64,000 bases of DNA from Pogona vitticeps (taxonomy: Eukaryota; Chordata; Lepidosauria; Squamata; Agamidae): assembly GCF_051106095.1 (NCBI RefSeq), contig NC_135786.1, positions 30,859,501 to 30,923,500 of the forward strand. Reading direction: 5' to 3'. The position numbers were made by a program, and so were the translations under genes. A model generated the notes under the pieces. The model saw only the letters and a program-made list of their open reading frames with translations, was not told where the DNA came from and ran no database searches. Every line of letters begins with the position of its first letter. Position 1 is the stretch's first letter. Of this stretch, positions 33,101 to 39,435 are shown in pieces.

Positions 33101-34540
33101 TTTAGCCAAAAGGGTTTCAGTCAGCCAAATTACACTAGAGGACAATTATGCCAGATTATGTGATCTTGACCATGCATCTATGGTGTTATGTAATTTTAGG
33201 TACCCCCAAGGAAATTTTTCGGGACGGCATACTAGGCAGTTAAGTGTGCATAATAGGATTGCTGCCTTTGTTTTTTGCAGCAAAAACACAAGGAACAGAT
33301 AGCCATGGCAGCAGGAGAGAAAGAATCACAAGTTACCTTCATAATGTACTTTTAGATGTACCCATCCTATTAGCAAATCCAGCAGCAGCCCTCAACTTGT
33401 GAAGTGTGGAGTGATTGCAAGCCCCATCAGCCCTACCTAGCTGCACATTCAATGGGAAGGAATACTGGGAGCTGCTGCCCAACAGCACCTAGAAACACAG
33501 TGCTTTGCCCAGCCTTGCCCTAGGGGCTCATCAACAAAGCCCACAGAGTGGAATGCATTTTTACTACAACTAACTTAAGAGCTGCCTAGTGTTTCAGATG
33601 GGAGTGGAATATAAAGCCAGCTGAGTAAGTAAAACTTGCACATGATCCACACCAGCTAGTGGCTGGGTGGGAAAGACCTTACCTAAATCAATAATTCAAC
33701 CAGGATATACATGCATCTAACAAACACTTCTTTTACTGTGCATTTTCAACAGACCCCTGGGCAGTATTTAGGTATAATAAGTGCTAGCCTCAAGGTTGTC
33801 CATACAGTCTTTAACACAGCATTAAAGAAGTCTGAATAGGCACAGTAATTTCTTAACTGATATGCCTGCTGCTTTTTAAACACCTTGCAGGCAATAAACT
33901 GAACCTGGTCCCCAGAATTCAGCGATTATCAGGCTTATGACCTGCATCACTATCACCAGAGTCCATTAACAGAGGCGAGGTAGCCTGAATGGAATCAGTT
34001 CTGATAACAATTACCCCGTTTCCAACCAAGGTCAATTACATAATGGAGCCGCCCTACTTGTCAAAAATATCCACATGATAATAAATAAATAAATAAATAA
34101 ATGGATCAGTAAGGGCAGAAGAATAAAGGGAGGAACCTTCTTTCCTTTTCCTTCCCCCACCCATCTTTTGGCGCAAAAGCTATCTGGTTCCTGTGCCCTT
34201 CCTAACAATTCACGCGGGCCATTTTTAAGCACCTTGCAGATTATGGCAGTTTCCCAAATCTCCTTCACATATTAAGCATCCAGGGCGTTATTTGCTACGT
34301 CTTATTCCTCTGCCTGCTTCCACCACGGTGGGGGATGGGTCAATGGAAGAGAAAAAAAGGGACTTCATTCTCTTTTTTGGGGGGGGGGAGAGCCTATTTT
34401 CTCGGAAGGCGGCAGAAGAACGATTCCCGCCGCCTCTCTTCTTTGCAATCAAATCCTAAGGTGCTTCTTCCCCCAAAAGGTGCAGCATTTGAACCCAATG
34501 CATGCAGTACAACTCACCGGCCAACTTTGCGGGACACCAT
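9011..34540 (-). CDS. MYBL2: MYBL2 (B-Myb) transcription factor, complete coding gene, 14 exons
   Basis: B-Myb is a nuclear DNA-binding activator that joins the MuvB core to drive late cell-cycle genes. The fourteen coding exons listed separately total 2070 bp (689 aa plus stop; the human protein is 700 aa), each with AG/GT borders and agreeing phases. Three Myb repeats are visible with all nine tryptophans: R1 W33/W52/W71, R2 W84/W104/W123, R3 W136/W155/W174. An acidic, weakly conserved middle follows (about 200-300), then the conserved [13 protein letters not shown] block, Ser/Thr-Pro sites ([24 protein letters not shown]) typical of cyclin-CDK targets, and the C-terminal [11 protein letters not shown]...TSRTLILS tail. 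The start in exon 1 reads MVSRKVGRE, close to the human MSRRTRCED. Introns 12 and 13 are swollen by mobile elements. Identity is from remembered family sequence, not a search. Confidence 0.97.
9346..9481. mobile_element. Decayed hAT-like MITE, MYBL2 intron 13
   Basis: The right end CCACTTTGCCCATCCCTG is the inverse of a CAGGGATGGGCAAAGTGG terminus, and the left end GGGTAGGCAAAGTACAG is a degenerate partner. The flanking 8 bp match poorly. Confidence 0.5.
9657..10071. mobile_element. Tigger-like MITE (copy A) in MYBL2 intron 13
   Basis: 415 bp bounded by CAGTGGTGCCTCGCTTAATG and its inverse AAGCGAGGCACCACTG, with TA on both sides. It shares the core GATCGGTTCCCTG and the motif GGAGGATCTTC with copies B, C, D and E. 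TA duplication and termini fit the Tc1/mariner superfamily (pogo/Tigger type). Confidence 0.85.
10300..10570 (-). mobile_element. L2/CR1-like LINE 3' fragment, MYBL2 intron 13
   Basis: The minus strand encodes [15 protein letters not shown], an ORF2 C-terminal type. Shared blocks (GTCCCAAATCGTTTAGG) recur at 46915. Confidence 0.55.
10863..11009 (-). CDS. MYBL2: MYBL2 coding exon 13
   Basis: Residues 599-647: the [20 protein letters not shown] block, matching the DNSLLNQGF region of mammalian B-Myb, then [12 protein letters not shown] and PPAL. The acceptor is GACTGCAG and the donor CTG|GTAAGC. Confidence 0.9.
11431..11566. mobile_element. 136-bp palindromic hAT-type MITE, MYBL2 intron 12
   Basis: Termini CAGTGGTTCTTAACC and GGTTAAGAACCAGTG. 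The 8-bp duplication is imperfect (ATGTAGAT / ATCTAGAT, 7 of 8). The interior arms AACTGCAACTCCCAGAA and GGGAGTTGCAGTCCAAAA make it fold back on itself. Confidence 0.75.
12211..12864. mobile_element. hAT-type nonautonomous element, perfect 8-bp duplication
   Basis: 654 bp bounded by CAGGGGTCCTCAAAC and TCTGAGGACCCCTG, with ATCTAAGG at 12203-12210 and 12865-12872. The termini and 8-bp duplication are the hAT (Charlie-like) signature. No transposase frame. In MYBL2 intron 12, just left of the DIRS element. Confidence 0.85.
13069..13227. repeat. DIRS left inverted terminal repeat
   Basis: About 159 bp that reads as the reverse complement of 18796-18955 with few differences; for example GCGCCAGCGTAGGTCTCTTC matches the right repeat exactly in reverse. 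An outer 27-bp extension (13042-13068) is found here but not at the right end. That asymmetry is expected of DIRS ends. Confidence 0.9.
13288..13385. repeat. DIRS internal complementary region (ICR)
   Basis: The first half (from TGTGAATTCACAGAATGACC to AACCCTTCT) is the reverse complement of the outer left end, 13042-13091. The second half (TTCTTCAGCGTGGTCTTCTG onward) is the reverse complement of the outer right end. The two are joined as the two element ends would be in a circle. This is the template region DIRS elements use to complete their ends. Confidence 0.9.
13419..15755 (-). CDS. DIRS element tyrosine recombinase frame
   Basis: A 778-aa open frame. Its first part overlaps the reverse transcriptase frame and may be mostly shadow; the recombinase proper occupies about the last 330 residues (13419-14420). 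Motifs of the lambda-integrase fold: an N-terminal core-binding-like helix region ([20 protein letters not shown]), first catalytic Arg in [29 protein letters not shown] as the H-x-x-R box, and a tyrosine in [14 protein letters not shown] elements use such an enzyme instead of a DDE integrase to insert a circular copy, so no target duplication is made. Confidence 0.85.
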   Translation of the reverse strand: MYGTCCSVSKVARRAGVPVHRRLVARRIIKTSSRKKHQLHPSGATQSGPYCELRQIPSQSLQDHPLHRSKTRCLQRPNFSSAKPNTKDPQGCKKVQARGKGACRTRSAPSGPDVIHDPLSFSCQAETQVSSGLATISVQSLARSSTQTSQSHPGTLPTTSMVDLRPSSASRSPLSASQIDCSGHLGCEPHRMGSPLRPSFCSCSMVAPGAPVPHQPTRSASNLQSLESLLPTSTWPWCSGCHRQHHGHVLPQQTGGHSLPLPTVSNNNSMGMVLSSPHFSPSHSCVHRRQLTSGRAQPPQQSDARMGTQPFSVPSSMPSLGYSGLGRFCDGAQQEVSSLRLQGGTGSALGRGCFHDLVENGPSLPFPPIPTGSQDNSEAFSRSCPCDSHSALLATPAVVSHSAHTLIGLHQAPLSSRSPFPGCGEDSPPRYRHDSSHSVENRPEIKEILDKSRKDSTSLLYGYKWKSFLKFTSERGLPSSPTSLSALLQFLRYLFDFHLSVSTLKVYVAAIVSFQPTGSSASRLFSHPTVKTFLKGVAHARPPIKRPVPQWSLHLVLQALMRPPFEPLATCDLKMLSFKVLFLVAITSARRASELAALRADQPFLQFYHDKVILHTDVSFLPKVVSDFHVNQPLILPTFFSSPSTDTERMLHSLDVRRALSFYVSRTKDFRLSPKLFLCFYGHKKGLPASSSSLSRWLVSVISLAYDLQHRTPPDGLRAHSTRAVSSSAALLRGVDLSDICRTATWSRVSTFISHYRLDLRAKQETRFGRAVLSSAFQ
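14408..16165 (-). CDS. DIRS element reverse transcriptase / RNase H
   Basis: 585 aa from the first in-frame ATG; the true start may lie further upstream. RT motifs seen in order: [55 protein letters not shown] and the catalytic [12 protein letters not shown]. RNase H follows ([16 protein letters not shown], then [13 protein letters not shown]), then a C-terminal region ([13 protein letters not shown]... [14 protein letters not shown]) typical of DIRS elements and sometimes assigned as a methyltransferase-like domain. It overlaps the recombinase frame, which is the usual DIRS layout. Role in the family: copying the element's RNA into DNA. Confidence 0.9.
   Translation of the reverse strand: MGHLEFTSFDSALQEEVNSLLEKDAIQRVPARDILNGFYSRYFAVPKKGGGIRPILDLRLLNTYLHTRRFRMVTLESIIHLLKRKNWFTVIDLKDAYFHITIHPAHRKFLRFIFQDVVYQFLALPFGLATAPRTFTKCMAPVAAFLRLHGVQVFPYIDDWLLVASSKRQAARNTNYTLQVLHSLGLTVNYDKSHLNPSKIIHYIGAKLDASKGRIFLPRSRIRKIRKAVKKFKPGAKVPAAHAQHLLGLMSSTTPCLSHARLKLRSLQVWLLSLFNPLRDPQHKRLRVTPELSQQLQWWTYAPHLQVGRPFRPLKLTVQVTSDASPTGWGAHCGRHSVHALWSHQERLFHINLLEVLAIFKALRAFFPLVRGRGVQVVTDNTTAMYYLNKQGGTRSHSLLFLTITLWEWCYRHHIFLRAIHVSTEDNSRADELSRRSSQMHEWELNPSVFLHLCRRWGTPVLDVFATERNKKCPRYASKAGRGLHSEGDAFMISWRMGLLYLFPPFPLVHRTIVKLSHDPVPAILIAPFWPRQPWFPTLLTLSSDYIKLPSLPDLLSRDAGKILHPDIDTIHLTAWRIGPKSKRF
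16308..18581 (-). CDS. DIRS element Gag-like protein
   Basis: About 757 aa if it starts at [15 protein letters not shown]; an earlier in-frame ATG also exists. The N-terminus has a Cys/His cluster ([20 protein letters not shown], then [12 protein letters not shown]) of the kind found at the start of DIRS Gag proteins. The middle is a long Ser/Arg-rich, low-complexity stretch with His-Arg runs, and the C-terminal third looks folded ([17 protein letters not shown] and onward). Codon use and GC content are higher than in the flanking intron. Presumed nucleic-acid-binding structural protein of the element. It stands upstream of the reverse transcriptase frame. Confidence 0.8.
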   Translation of the reverse strand: MPPPPSGPFRKCVLCSAKIPHQDGHDTCLICLGESHSPQDCRHCKAFTRAALKARQRRLQLHLWDAALSASKPSAMELPSASPSTSTGQELTSQSAPKATDAPAAKPPKRSSKAKKSSAAQAGSAPKSAKQLKTKASVKSLDAPSQAMPASLSLLSPILEASLRDKGSTSEATTPIPPRQAEPIRPLGAPSPTPSQLVRATTSLGSGHSSPISSGRPSPAHSVSPLPSHSPSIPRKNKEKRKHLSRDRHRSSHRGSVERHHRSRRRRHSSSDSSSTSSGRRKRRRHHRRRRSSTSSSSASTPRRHRRRRVKYIYVSSSASSASDSSPPRKRRRRRQRPLGPAAPQLPGPDRPPQPPLPSIPAPQPQPTPRLDVEPRRPKKHGISSSEDDSPFSSQDSVSEETPSERPKLDDLPLGETVGSDTGDPHESSPSEDFSSYSQMLARLAKALKLRMDEPPPPEEDLIFGDINKERSPPPSLSYLPALLSIIKDFWEHPSSSVPLPKRTENMYRINDEDAKFLLKHPIPNSLIVESSCSKPSGRAHVVPTNKEGRKLEMLGRRLYSLISFVLRVANYQTALGAYQKQLWLKIMPALKLLPDEVKQGYMNTYEEAQTVSKHQRIATRHSVEAAARILVSCVSLRRHAWLRSANILEDVKAKVEDLPFDASGLFHSKTDSHLEDVHKAKKTAKSYYIQPQPRFSKPYWKRSPNRYQHSPQFRTYKNQSQSRVTSAPTTSQTYRNQPSQRRQSYKPPAKKQKHFL
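18796..18955. repeat. DIRS right inverted terminal repeat
   Basis: About 160 bp, inverted partner of 13069-13227. It ends in ACCACGCTGAAGAA, which reappears inverted in the internal complementary region. Confidence 0.9.
20427..20546 (-). CDS. MYBL2: MYBL2 coding exon 12
   Basis: Residues 559-598: [20 protein letters not shown], then [15 protein letters not shown]. The acceptor is GTCTCTACAG and the donor CAG|GTGAGC. The next intron is the 9.4-kb one that holds the DIRS element. Confidence 0.95.
20693..21096. mobile_element. Tigger-like MITE (copy B) in MYBL2 intron 11
   Basis: 404 bp, termini CAGTGGTGCCTCAC and GTGAGGCACCACTG, TA duplication, and the same core as copy A (TTTTTGCGATCGCAAAACG). 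Confidence 0.85.
21826..22238. mobile_element. Tigger-like MITE (copy C) in MYBL2 intron 11
   Basis: 413 bp, termini CAGTCGTGCC and GGCACCATTG, TA duplication, same family as copy A. It lies about 730 bp from copy B in the same intron. Confidence 0.82.
22958..23071 (-). CDS. MYBL2: MYBL2 coding exon 11
   Basis: Residues 521-558: [19 protein letters not shown], then [19 protein letters not shown]. The acceptor is CTGAATTAG and the donor GGG|GTAAGC. 38 codons, whole-codon borders. Confidence 0.95.
23240..23745 (-). mobile_element. L2/CR1-like LINE 3' fragment, MYBL2 intron 10
   Basis: GAGAAGGCCCTCTCCCATTT and GGAAGTTCCAAAGTCTGGCG are conserved blocks of a widespread reptile LINE ORF2 end, read on the minus strand. 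It abuts the Sauria SINE. Confidence 0.55.
23767..24113 (+). mobile_element. Sauria-type tRNA SINE, MYBL2 intron 10
   Basis: It starts GGGACGTGGTGGTGCTGCGG (A-box-like) and has GGTTCGAAA (B box) near 23900. It continues into the Sauria-specific body and ends AGGGGGAACCTTTACCTTTT, a BovB-related tail. Typical of squamates. An AAGGTCT stretch on each side may be the duplication. Confidence 0.85.
24472..24571 (-). CDS. MYBL2: MYBL2 coding exon 10
   Basis: The last base of A487 plus residues 488-520: [19 protein letters not shown] followed by [14 protein letters not shown]. The acceptor is TACTTTCAG and the donor TTG|GTATGT. Confidence 0.95.
25581..25720 (-). CDS. MYBL2: MYBL2 coding exon 9
   Basis: Residues 441-486 plus two bases of A487: [18 protein letters not shown], then [20 protein letters not shown], rich in S/T-P sites. 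The acceptor is TTATTTGTCAG and the donor GC|GTAAGT. Confidence 0.95.
26284..26345 (+). mobile_element. CR1 LINE 3' tail, MYBL2 intron 8
   Basis: AGGGGGTTGACTCAATGGCC, CTCTTCCAACTT and ATTATTCTATGATTTTA: the CR1 end with its ATTCTATGA terminal repeat. Confidence 0.75.
26574..26972 (-). CDS. MYBL2: MYBL2 coding exon 8
   Basis: Residues 308-440, the largest coding exon. It opens with [14 protein letters not shown], then the conserved [20 protein letters not shown], a basic [12 protein letters not shown] stretch and [18 protein letters not shown]. The STPVK unit is doubled here ([10 protein letters not shown]) where human has one. The acceptor is TTCCGGCAG and the donor CAG|GTACGT. Confidence 0.96.
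27718..27945 (-). mobile_element. tRNA-derived SINE, MYBL2 intron 7
   Basis: On the minus strand it reads GGAAAGCTCAGTGAGTTAGA, a B-box-like GGGAGTTTGATTCCCCACTG, then the body ending GCCATAAGTCATAACTGACT and a GTTGTT tail. Confidence 0.65.
28212..29038. mobile_element. Tigger-like MITE (copy D) with GC-rich interior, MYBL2 intron 7
   Basis: 827 bp, termini CAGTGGTGCCTCACATAACG and GCGGGGCACCACTG, TA duplication. Both ends match the 0.4-kb MITE family, but about 400 bp of very GC-rich, CpG-rich sequence (about 28340-28770) fills the middle. It ends 66 bp from MYBL2 exon 7. Confidence 0.8.
29105..29374 (-). CDS. MYBL2: MYBL2 coding exon 7
   Basis: Residues 218-307: the acidic activation-type region ([10 protein letters not shown]) ending in the conserved [20 protein letters not shown]. 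The acceptor is TGCCTTCCACAG and the donor TCT|GTAAGA. A GC-rich MITE ends 66 bp past the donor. Confidence 0.92.
30325..30481 (-). CDS. MYBL2: MYBL2 coding exon 6
   Basis: The last base of R165 plus residues 166-217. It completes R3 ([17 protein letters not shown], recognition helix, W174) and starts the variable region ([12 protein letters not shown]). The acceptor is GGTTCTACAG and the donor CAG|GTATTG. Confidence 0.94.
30610..30830 (-). CDS. MYBL2: MYBL2 coding exon 5
   Basis: Residues 92-164 plus two bases of R165. It encodes most of R2 ([20 protein letters not shown]) and most of R3 ([20 protein letters not shown]), the DNA-recognition part. The acceptor is GTCACCAG and the donor GGAAG|GTAGG. 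Almost no differences from the mammalian sequence as remembered. Confidence 0.97.
31860..31952 (-). CDS. MYBL2: MYBL2 coding exon 4
   Basis: Residues 61-91: the end of R1 ([12 protein letters not shown]) and start of R2 ([11 protein letters not shown]). The acceptor is TTTAATAG and the donor AAG|GTAACT. Exactly 31 codons. Confidence 0.95.
32169..32237 (-). CDS. MYBL2: MYBL2 coding exon 3
   Basis: Residues 38-60, the core of Myb repeat R1 ([11 protein letters not shown]52). The acceptor is TTTTTTCAG and the donor CCT|GTAAGT. Exactly 23 codons. Confidence 0.95.
32711..32798 (-). CDS. MYBL2: MYBL2 coding exon 2
   Basis: Residues 9-37. The acceptor is TTGCAATAG and the donor GAG|GTACAT. It holds the acidic leader ([12 protein letters not shown]) and the start of Myb repeat R1 (CKVKWSREE). 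Confidence 0.93.
32871..33067. mobile_element. hAT-type MITE in MYBL2 intron 1
   Basis: 197 bp bounded by CAGGGGTCTCCAAAC and GTTTGGAGACCCCTG, flanked by a perfect ATCTAAAC at 32863-32870 and 33068-33075. Confidence 0.87.
34518..34540 (-). CDS. MYBL2: MYBL2 coding exon 1 (start codon)
   Basis: ATG at 34540-34538 encodes MVSRKVG plus two bases of R8, then the donor CG|GTGAGT. It lies at the edge of the CpG-rich promoter region, and the split codon continues into exon 2. Confidence 0.85.
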
Positions 34541-34960
34541 GTCCTTTCCTGAATGAGCACCATCCGAGAGCCGAAACGGGACAAAAAAAATAAAAATAGG
34601 ATCTCCCGGAGAAGGAAGAGGCAGCTGATTTTTTTGCAGCAGCCACCGCCACAGCGGGCGGGATGCTGCTTTTAAAAAGCCCCCTCCCCTCCTCTCCCGA
34701 AGGAGCGCGCGCCAAGCTCCGTTCCTTTTGCAGCAGCCAACCCGCTCGCTCGCTCGCGCCCGCCCGGGACACCAGAAGGCACTTTCCTATCTCGCGCCAA
34801 CTCCACCCCAGCCAGCCACCTTTTCCGGCGTCATGACGTTACGTACGCGGGAGGGACGAGAAACATTGTATTATTGGACTAGAGGAGGGAAGGGAAAGGA
34901 GGTGGGGGAGGGAAGTGGCGCGCGCGGGCAAATTTGCAATCCCCGAAGGGCGCTCGCGCT
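34541..34960 (-). promoter_or_regulatory. CpG-rich MYBL2 promoter region with E2F-like and CRE-like sites
   Basis: The window's clearest CpG-rich unique segment lies directly upstream of the MYBL2 start. It contains an E2F-like TTGGCGCG on the minus strand (34800-34791), followed on that strand by GATAGGAAAGTG, and a CRE-type TGACGTTA at 34834-34841. MYBL2 is a classic E2F/DREAM-repressed gene, so an E2F site about 250 bp upstream of the ATG fits. The transcription start itself is not visible. Confidence 0.7.
34791..34800 (-). promoter_or_regulatory. E2F-like site
   Basis: TTGGCGCGAG on the minus strand in the MYBL2 promoter. It resembles the TTTSSCGC E2F consensus and sits in the orientation of the gene. 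The role is inferred from the known E2F control of B-myb. Confidence 0.55.
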
Positions 34961-36849
34961 GCCCAGGTTCTAGCAAGGCCTCCTAAATTAGCAGCACGTC
35001 TTACAGCAACACTATATGGAAACGTGCAAATAAGAGTATTTCAACCCGGTACGATCTGGTTCTCCTTTTAAAAGGGGGCCATTTATTTGGTTTAAAAATT
35101 CATCCTCTAAGAGAGCGTCCCTGGCTTTTTCCTTCTTCGATTAGTGCATTCCGGCTTTTTTAAATATTCGATTTATTTTCTCTCTTTTTTTGCCCCTTCA
35201 GAAAAAATACGTATCTGTGTGCAAGCATTCAAACACCGAAGGATTTCTTTAGGGCTTGTCGATAAGGTATTATAATTTACTATTTATTACATTCCTATAT
35301 TCTGGCCTTCTTCCAGAAGGTTAGAAGGGTATGCAGGATGTGCCCTTTTGGGTTCTTAGGGTGGCATGTGAAGTCCTGGGTTCAAATGTCCACTCATCCT
35401 GGCATTTAACTAGCTTTATCTCTCAACTTACCCTACCTCGCAGGGTTGTTGGAATGATATAATGGGAGTGGGGAAATAAGACTGTGCTGCCTTCAGCTTC
35501 TTGGGAGGAAAAACCCGGAATAAGAATGATGCAGTATATATATTTTTTCTGCACAAATTCCCAAACTGGCTTATAGTTTTGAAACAGTAAAAATAAATGT
35601 CTTAAAAGCTATATTGGTGCTGAGATGCTACTTAGGGAGAAGAGAAAATACAAGAATACTGTAATCTACAACAGGACAACACAGAGAGAGATACATCATA
35701 GCACCACTTTTGGAATGGCAGCCCTGTTGATCTGTGCAGTTGTATCAACAAGAGGCACCAAAGCAAAGCAAAAACAGACAGAAGACAAAAATATTGTGGA
35801 CCTTTAAGACTAACTGCTATATTTTAATGTGAGCTTTCTTAAGAAAATGAATGCTTTCCTCAGACTTGAGAGTGAGAATACAGAAACTATATGGCAAAAC
35901 ATTCTTATGTCTGAGGAAGTGGGCTTTTTTTTCCATGAAAGCTCACATTAAAACAGCAGTTAGTTTTTAAAGTGCCACTTGTCTTTATTATTTTTGCTTT
36001 TGTTTTGTGATTCTTATTGATAATATCACTTGTCAAGTAGCTCCTAGTTAAAACCAGACTGTATTGTCAGTGATTTAGAGGTGTGTTTTTTTAATTTTAT
36101 GAAGAATGATCCTTTTTTTCAGGAGGCTTTGATGGTGAGTCTGTACTTTGGTTACAGATAAGCTCCCTTCACCCTGATGCCATTAAGCAAAATGAAGCAG
36201 CTGTCTCAGGCAGCAAAATGTGGGTCAACTGTTTATTTTGTTACTCTGTCATTTCAGAAACAAAGACAGAAAGAAGTGCTTATGGCATTTTCTTTCTCAT
36301 GTGCCAAAATAACTGCACTTAGAGCTGAATTGGTGAACATGTCCTTTTGCTATTCTGCCTCAGGCAGCAAATTATCTTGAGTCAGCCCTCCAAAAAACAT
36401 CCTACTTTTTAAGAAGTGAAAAACAACAACAGCAGAGATAGGGATGTTGGAACCAGATGTGGTGGCAAACCCAAAAGCCAGCCATGGTTCAAAGATCCTT
36501 TACACGTGTGTATCCAAACAAGTGAGTTCATACATGTGCTCTGAGAGCATATCTGGTAAGACTATCCTGTCTTGTATCAAGCAGCCCAGTTTCTACAGGA
36601 AAACAAGAGAGACTCAAATCCAACATCAGATATGGCAATATTCAAAAGACAGGGGACCATTTCAATCTCCTTGATCACTCTTGTCTCAGAGGTCAAGGGG
36701 ACATTCTGTGATCAAAAGAATGCCAAAAGGTTTGAAGTTTTTAAAAAAAACCAGTTCATCAGTGACAAGGTCTTTTTATCACTATATGTGTCAATCAAGC
36801 CATCAATGCAAGAAAGTCTGTGTGACTCCAACATGACTGTTGGCTAATA

Positions 36850-37073
36850 GCCACCGGAGGGCCTGGCATGCTCTGGTCCAGTGGTGTCGAACTGTGGCCC
36901 TCCAGATGTTCTTGGACTTCAACTCCCAGAAGCCTTCACCACCACCTCTGCTGGCCAGGATTTCTGGGAGTTGAAGGCCAAGAACATCTGGAGGGCCACA
37001 GTTCGACACCACTGCTCTGGTCCATGGGGGTCACAAAGAGTTGGACACAACTTAACGACTGAACAACAATAGG
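36850..37073 (+). mobile_element. BovB (RTE) LINE 3' tail, interrupted by a MITE
   Basis: GCCACCGGAGGGCCTGGCAT, then the 136-bp MITE, then CATGGGGGTCACAAAGAGTT, GGACACAACTTAACGACTGA and ACAACAA. This is the characteristic BovB/Bov-tA 3' end. Confidence 0.75.
36879..37014. mobile_element. 136-bp palindromic hAT-type MITE
   Basis: Termini CAGTGGTGTCGAACTG and CAGTTCGACACCACTG, with a perfect 8-bp duplication CTCTGGTC. It differs from the copy at 55489 by a single base that I can see. It is inserted into a BovB tail. Confidence 0.9.
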
Positions 37074-37086
37074 CATAGTGGGATTC

Positions 37087-37262
37087 CCAGTGTGGTGTAG
37101 TGGATAGAGTGACAGACTAGGACTAGAGAACAGGGTTTGGATATCCACTTGGCCATGGAAACTCACTGAGGGAGTGGAACTTGAAAACTCACTCCTTAAA
37201 TATCTCTTTGAAAGCCCTACTAGAGTTACTATAAATCTGTTCCAGCTTGACAGTGAGTAACA
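37087..37262 (+). mobile_element. tRNA-derived SINE
   Basis: Begins AGTGTGGTGTAGTGGATAGA, with the body CCATGGAAACTCACTGAGGG and a 3' part CTATAAATCTGTTCCAGCTTG, followed by a CA microsatellite. Confidence 0.65.
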
Positions 37263-37517
37263 CACACACACAATAACCATGGTTAAGATAACGATCATAA
37301 TACCTTCTGCATTTCAATTACCTGAGTCCCCACCTGGAAGGGTTTCAAGGTCAAGCCCCAGGACCTTCTAAGTAGCAAAGACTAGGAGATCATCTGCCTC
37401 CCTCTTAGGCTGCCCTGTTCTCTCTGAGCTTAGTTGTGCTCCCCACAGTAGCTGTTGAGGAAGATATTTCCACAAACTAGGTGACTGCAAACCATCTCCA
37501 TTCTCCGTGAGTTAGGT

Positions 37518-37712
37518 TTCTGGTTATGGAGACAGAGGTTGGTAGTTTAGTTCTCCACTATGCATCCCAGAAAAGCCAGCCTATGTGGTCTTGGGTAAGC
37601 TGCACAGTCTCAGGATGTCTCCAGAAGATGGAAATGGTAAACCACTTCTCTGCATGGAAAACCCTGAAAAGGGTCTCCATAAATCAGAATTGACTTGATA
37701 GCACACAATTGT
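37518..37712 (+). mobile_element. tRNA-derived SINE, second copy
   Basis: Body GTCTTGGGTAAGCTGCACAG, GGAAATGGTAAACCACTTCT, end CCATAAATCAGAATTGACTT. Decayed. Confidence 0.55.
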
Positions 37713-37719
37713 TTTTTGT

Positions 37720-37880
37720 ACTCAGTGTGGCATATTGGATAGAGTGATAGACAAGGTTAAGGAGGCTTAGCCATAGAAACTCACCATGGGGTGCAAATGG
37801 TGAAACTATTGCTTAAATATCTCACTTATCTTGGAAGCCCCATTAGAATTGCTATAAGTCAGTTCTAACCTGACCATACA
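37720..37880 (+). mobile_element. tRNA-derived SINE, third copy
   Basis: AGTGTGGCATATTGGATAGA through GCTATAAGTCAGTTCTAACC. It lies directly after the second copy, in the same orientation. Confidence 0.6.
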
Positions 37881-39435
37881 TAACAAATGTAAGGTTTGTT
37901 TGGGCTTGAATGGACAATTAAGATCCATTACCTTACAAAAAACTATCCTTAATTTGTTAAACATGGACCAATGCAGTACTGTATTATTATTTTTTTACTC
38001 TTCTTTGGAGGGGATGCCTATAGAGACTACTGTATGTTACAGAACTGGTCAGGTTTGCACAACACCCCTAGACATGTACGTCCACATGAAATAATGTCTT
38101 CAGTGGAAAAGTTGTCAGGTCAAGGAAAAGTATAGGTTAAAAACAGTGGTGGAGAAGAAATAGCCTTTGCTAATTCCCAATCTAATCATTGTATATATTT
38201 TAAGTATGGTTGTTCAGTAAAATTCCTCTTATGAATAGCTCGGAGTAAGTATGATATACTGAGTTCAATCTGTGTTAAGACATATGATTGTCATAGTTCA
38301 AAGATCCCTCACAGGTATTTCTTCAAATGTGAATTCACACATGTATTCCAAGAAAATAATTAGTAAAACACTTACAAGCTAGAATGCTTTTTAAGTCTTA
38401 TCTTGTAAATCTAATCAGTAAGTGTTGTAGTCTATAGAATTCACAATACATGGCTTTAATAGATGATTGTCAGAGCAAGAAATATTTTATGAGCCATTGT
38501 CTCTATATGAAGAATATGTTCTGGAACTGGGATTTAATCTATTCCAGCAACTAGTATATTGCCATTGAACAATTTCATATACAACGAGGTCACAGAAGAA
38601 GCCATGAATTAGTGGAACACCAGTTTTGATAACTTACTTTGTCAAGATCTATAACAAAAACAAACATGCTGTTAAAACCTTCATTTCAGTGTGAGCAAAT
38701 CAGGCCGAATCTAGAAGAAACATAAAGAAGACAAAATTGTGGTGCTTTGAAGTCTAACTGCTATAGCTTAATGGGAGGTTTTGTGGACAAGTCCACTTCC
38801 TCAGACATACGAGTGGGACTACATGGCAAATATACATTTATACAGGGCCCAGAAACAAACAACTGTTTCCTAGCATGCATTGTTGATAGTGTGGCATCTG
38901 TTTAAATGGATTGTTGTGCTCTGTTGTTTTTAAATGTGTTTTTATGTTACCAACTGTTTTTAGTATAATACTTGTTTAATTCTTTTTTCATATTTGTATA
39001 CTCACTGTTTTTAGCTTTTAAATATTGTCTTTTAATTGTTATAAGCCACCTTGACTCCTTTTAAGGAGTAAGATGGGGCTAAATAAATAAATAAATAATA
39101 AAATACCTGTGCAAGTTTCTTTATGAGGTTGATGTATCTCCACTCTAATTCAGTGTGAGTTCCCATGGATCACAACCCACTTCCATGTGTCTGAGGAAGT
39201 AGATTGCAATCAGTGAAAACTCACAGGTGGTGTGACAGTGCTTCTCTTCCTCCCCCCCCCCCCCGCATGTGTATCTATTAATCCAGATTCAGCATTCATA
39301 GTCAATGCCATTAGATGGCACTGCTCTGCTTTGTAAACTCACGTGTTTGGTAACAGGGAATGTTACTTGCTGAAAGCCGGTTATCAAAGCAGCTTAGAAA
39401 GGGGGCCAAGTTATGCAGCCATGCAGTCCATGGTT

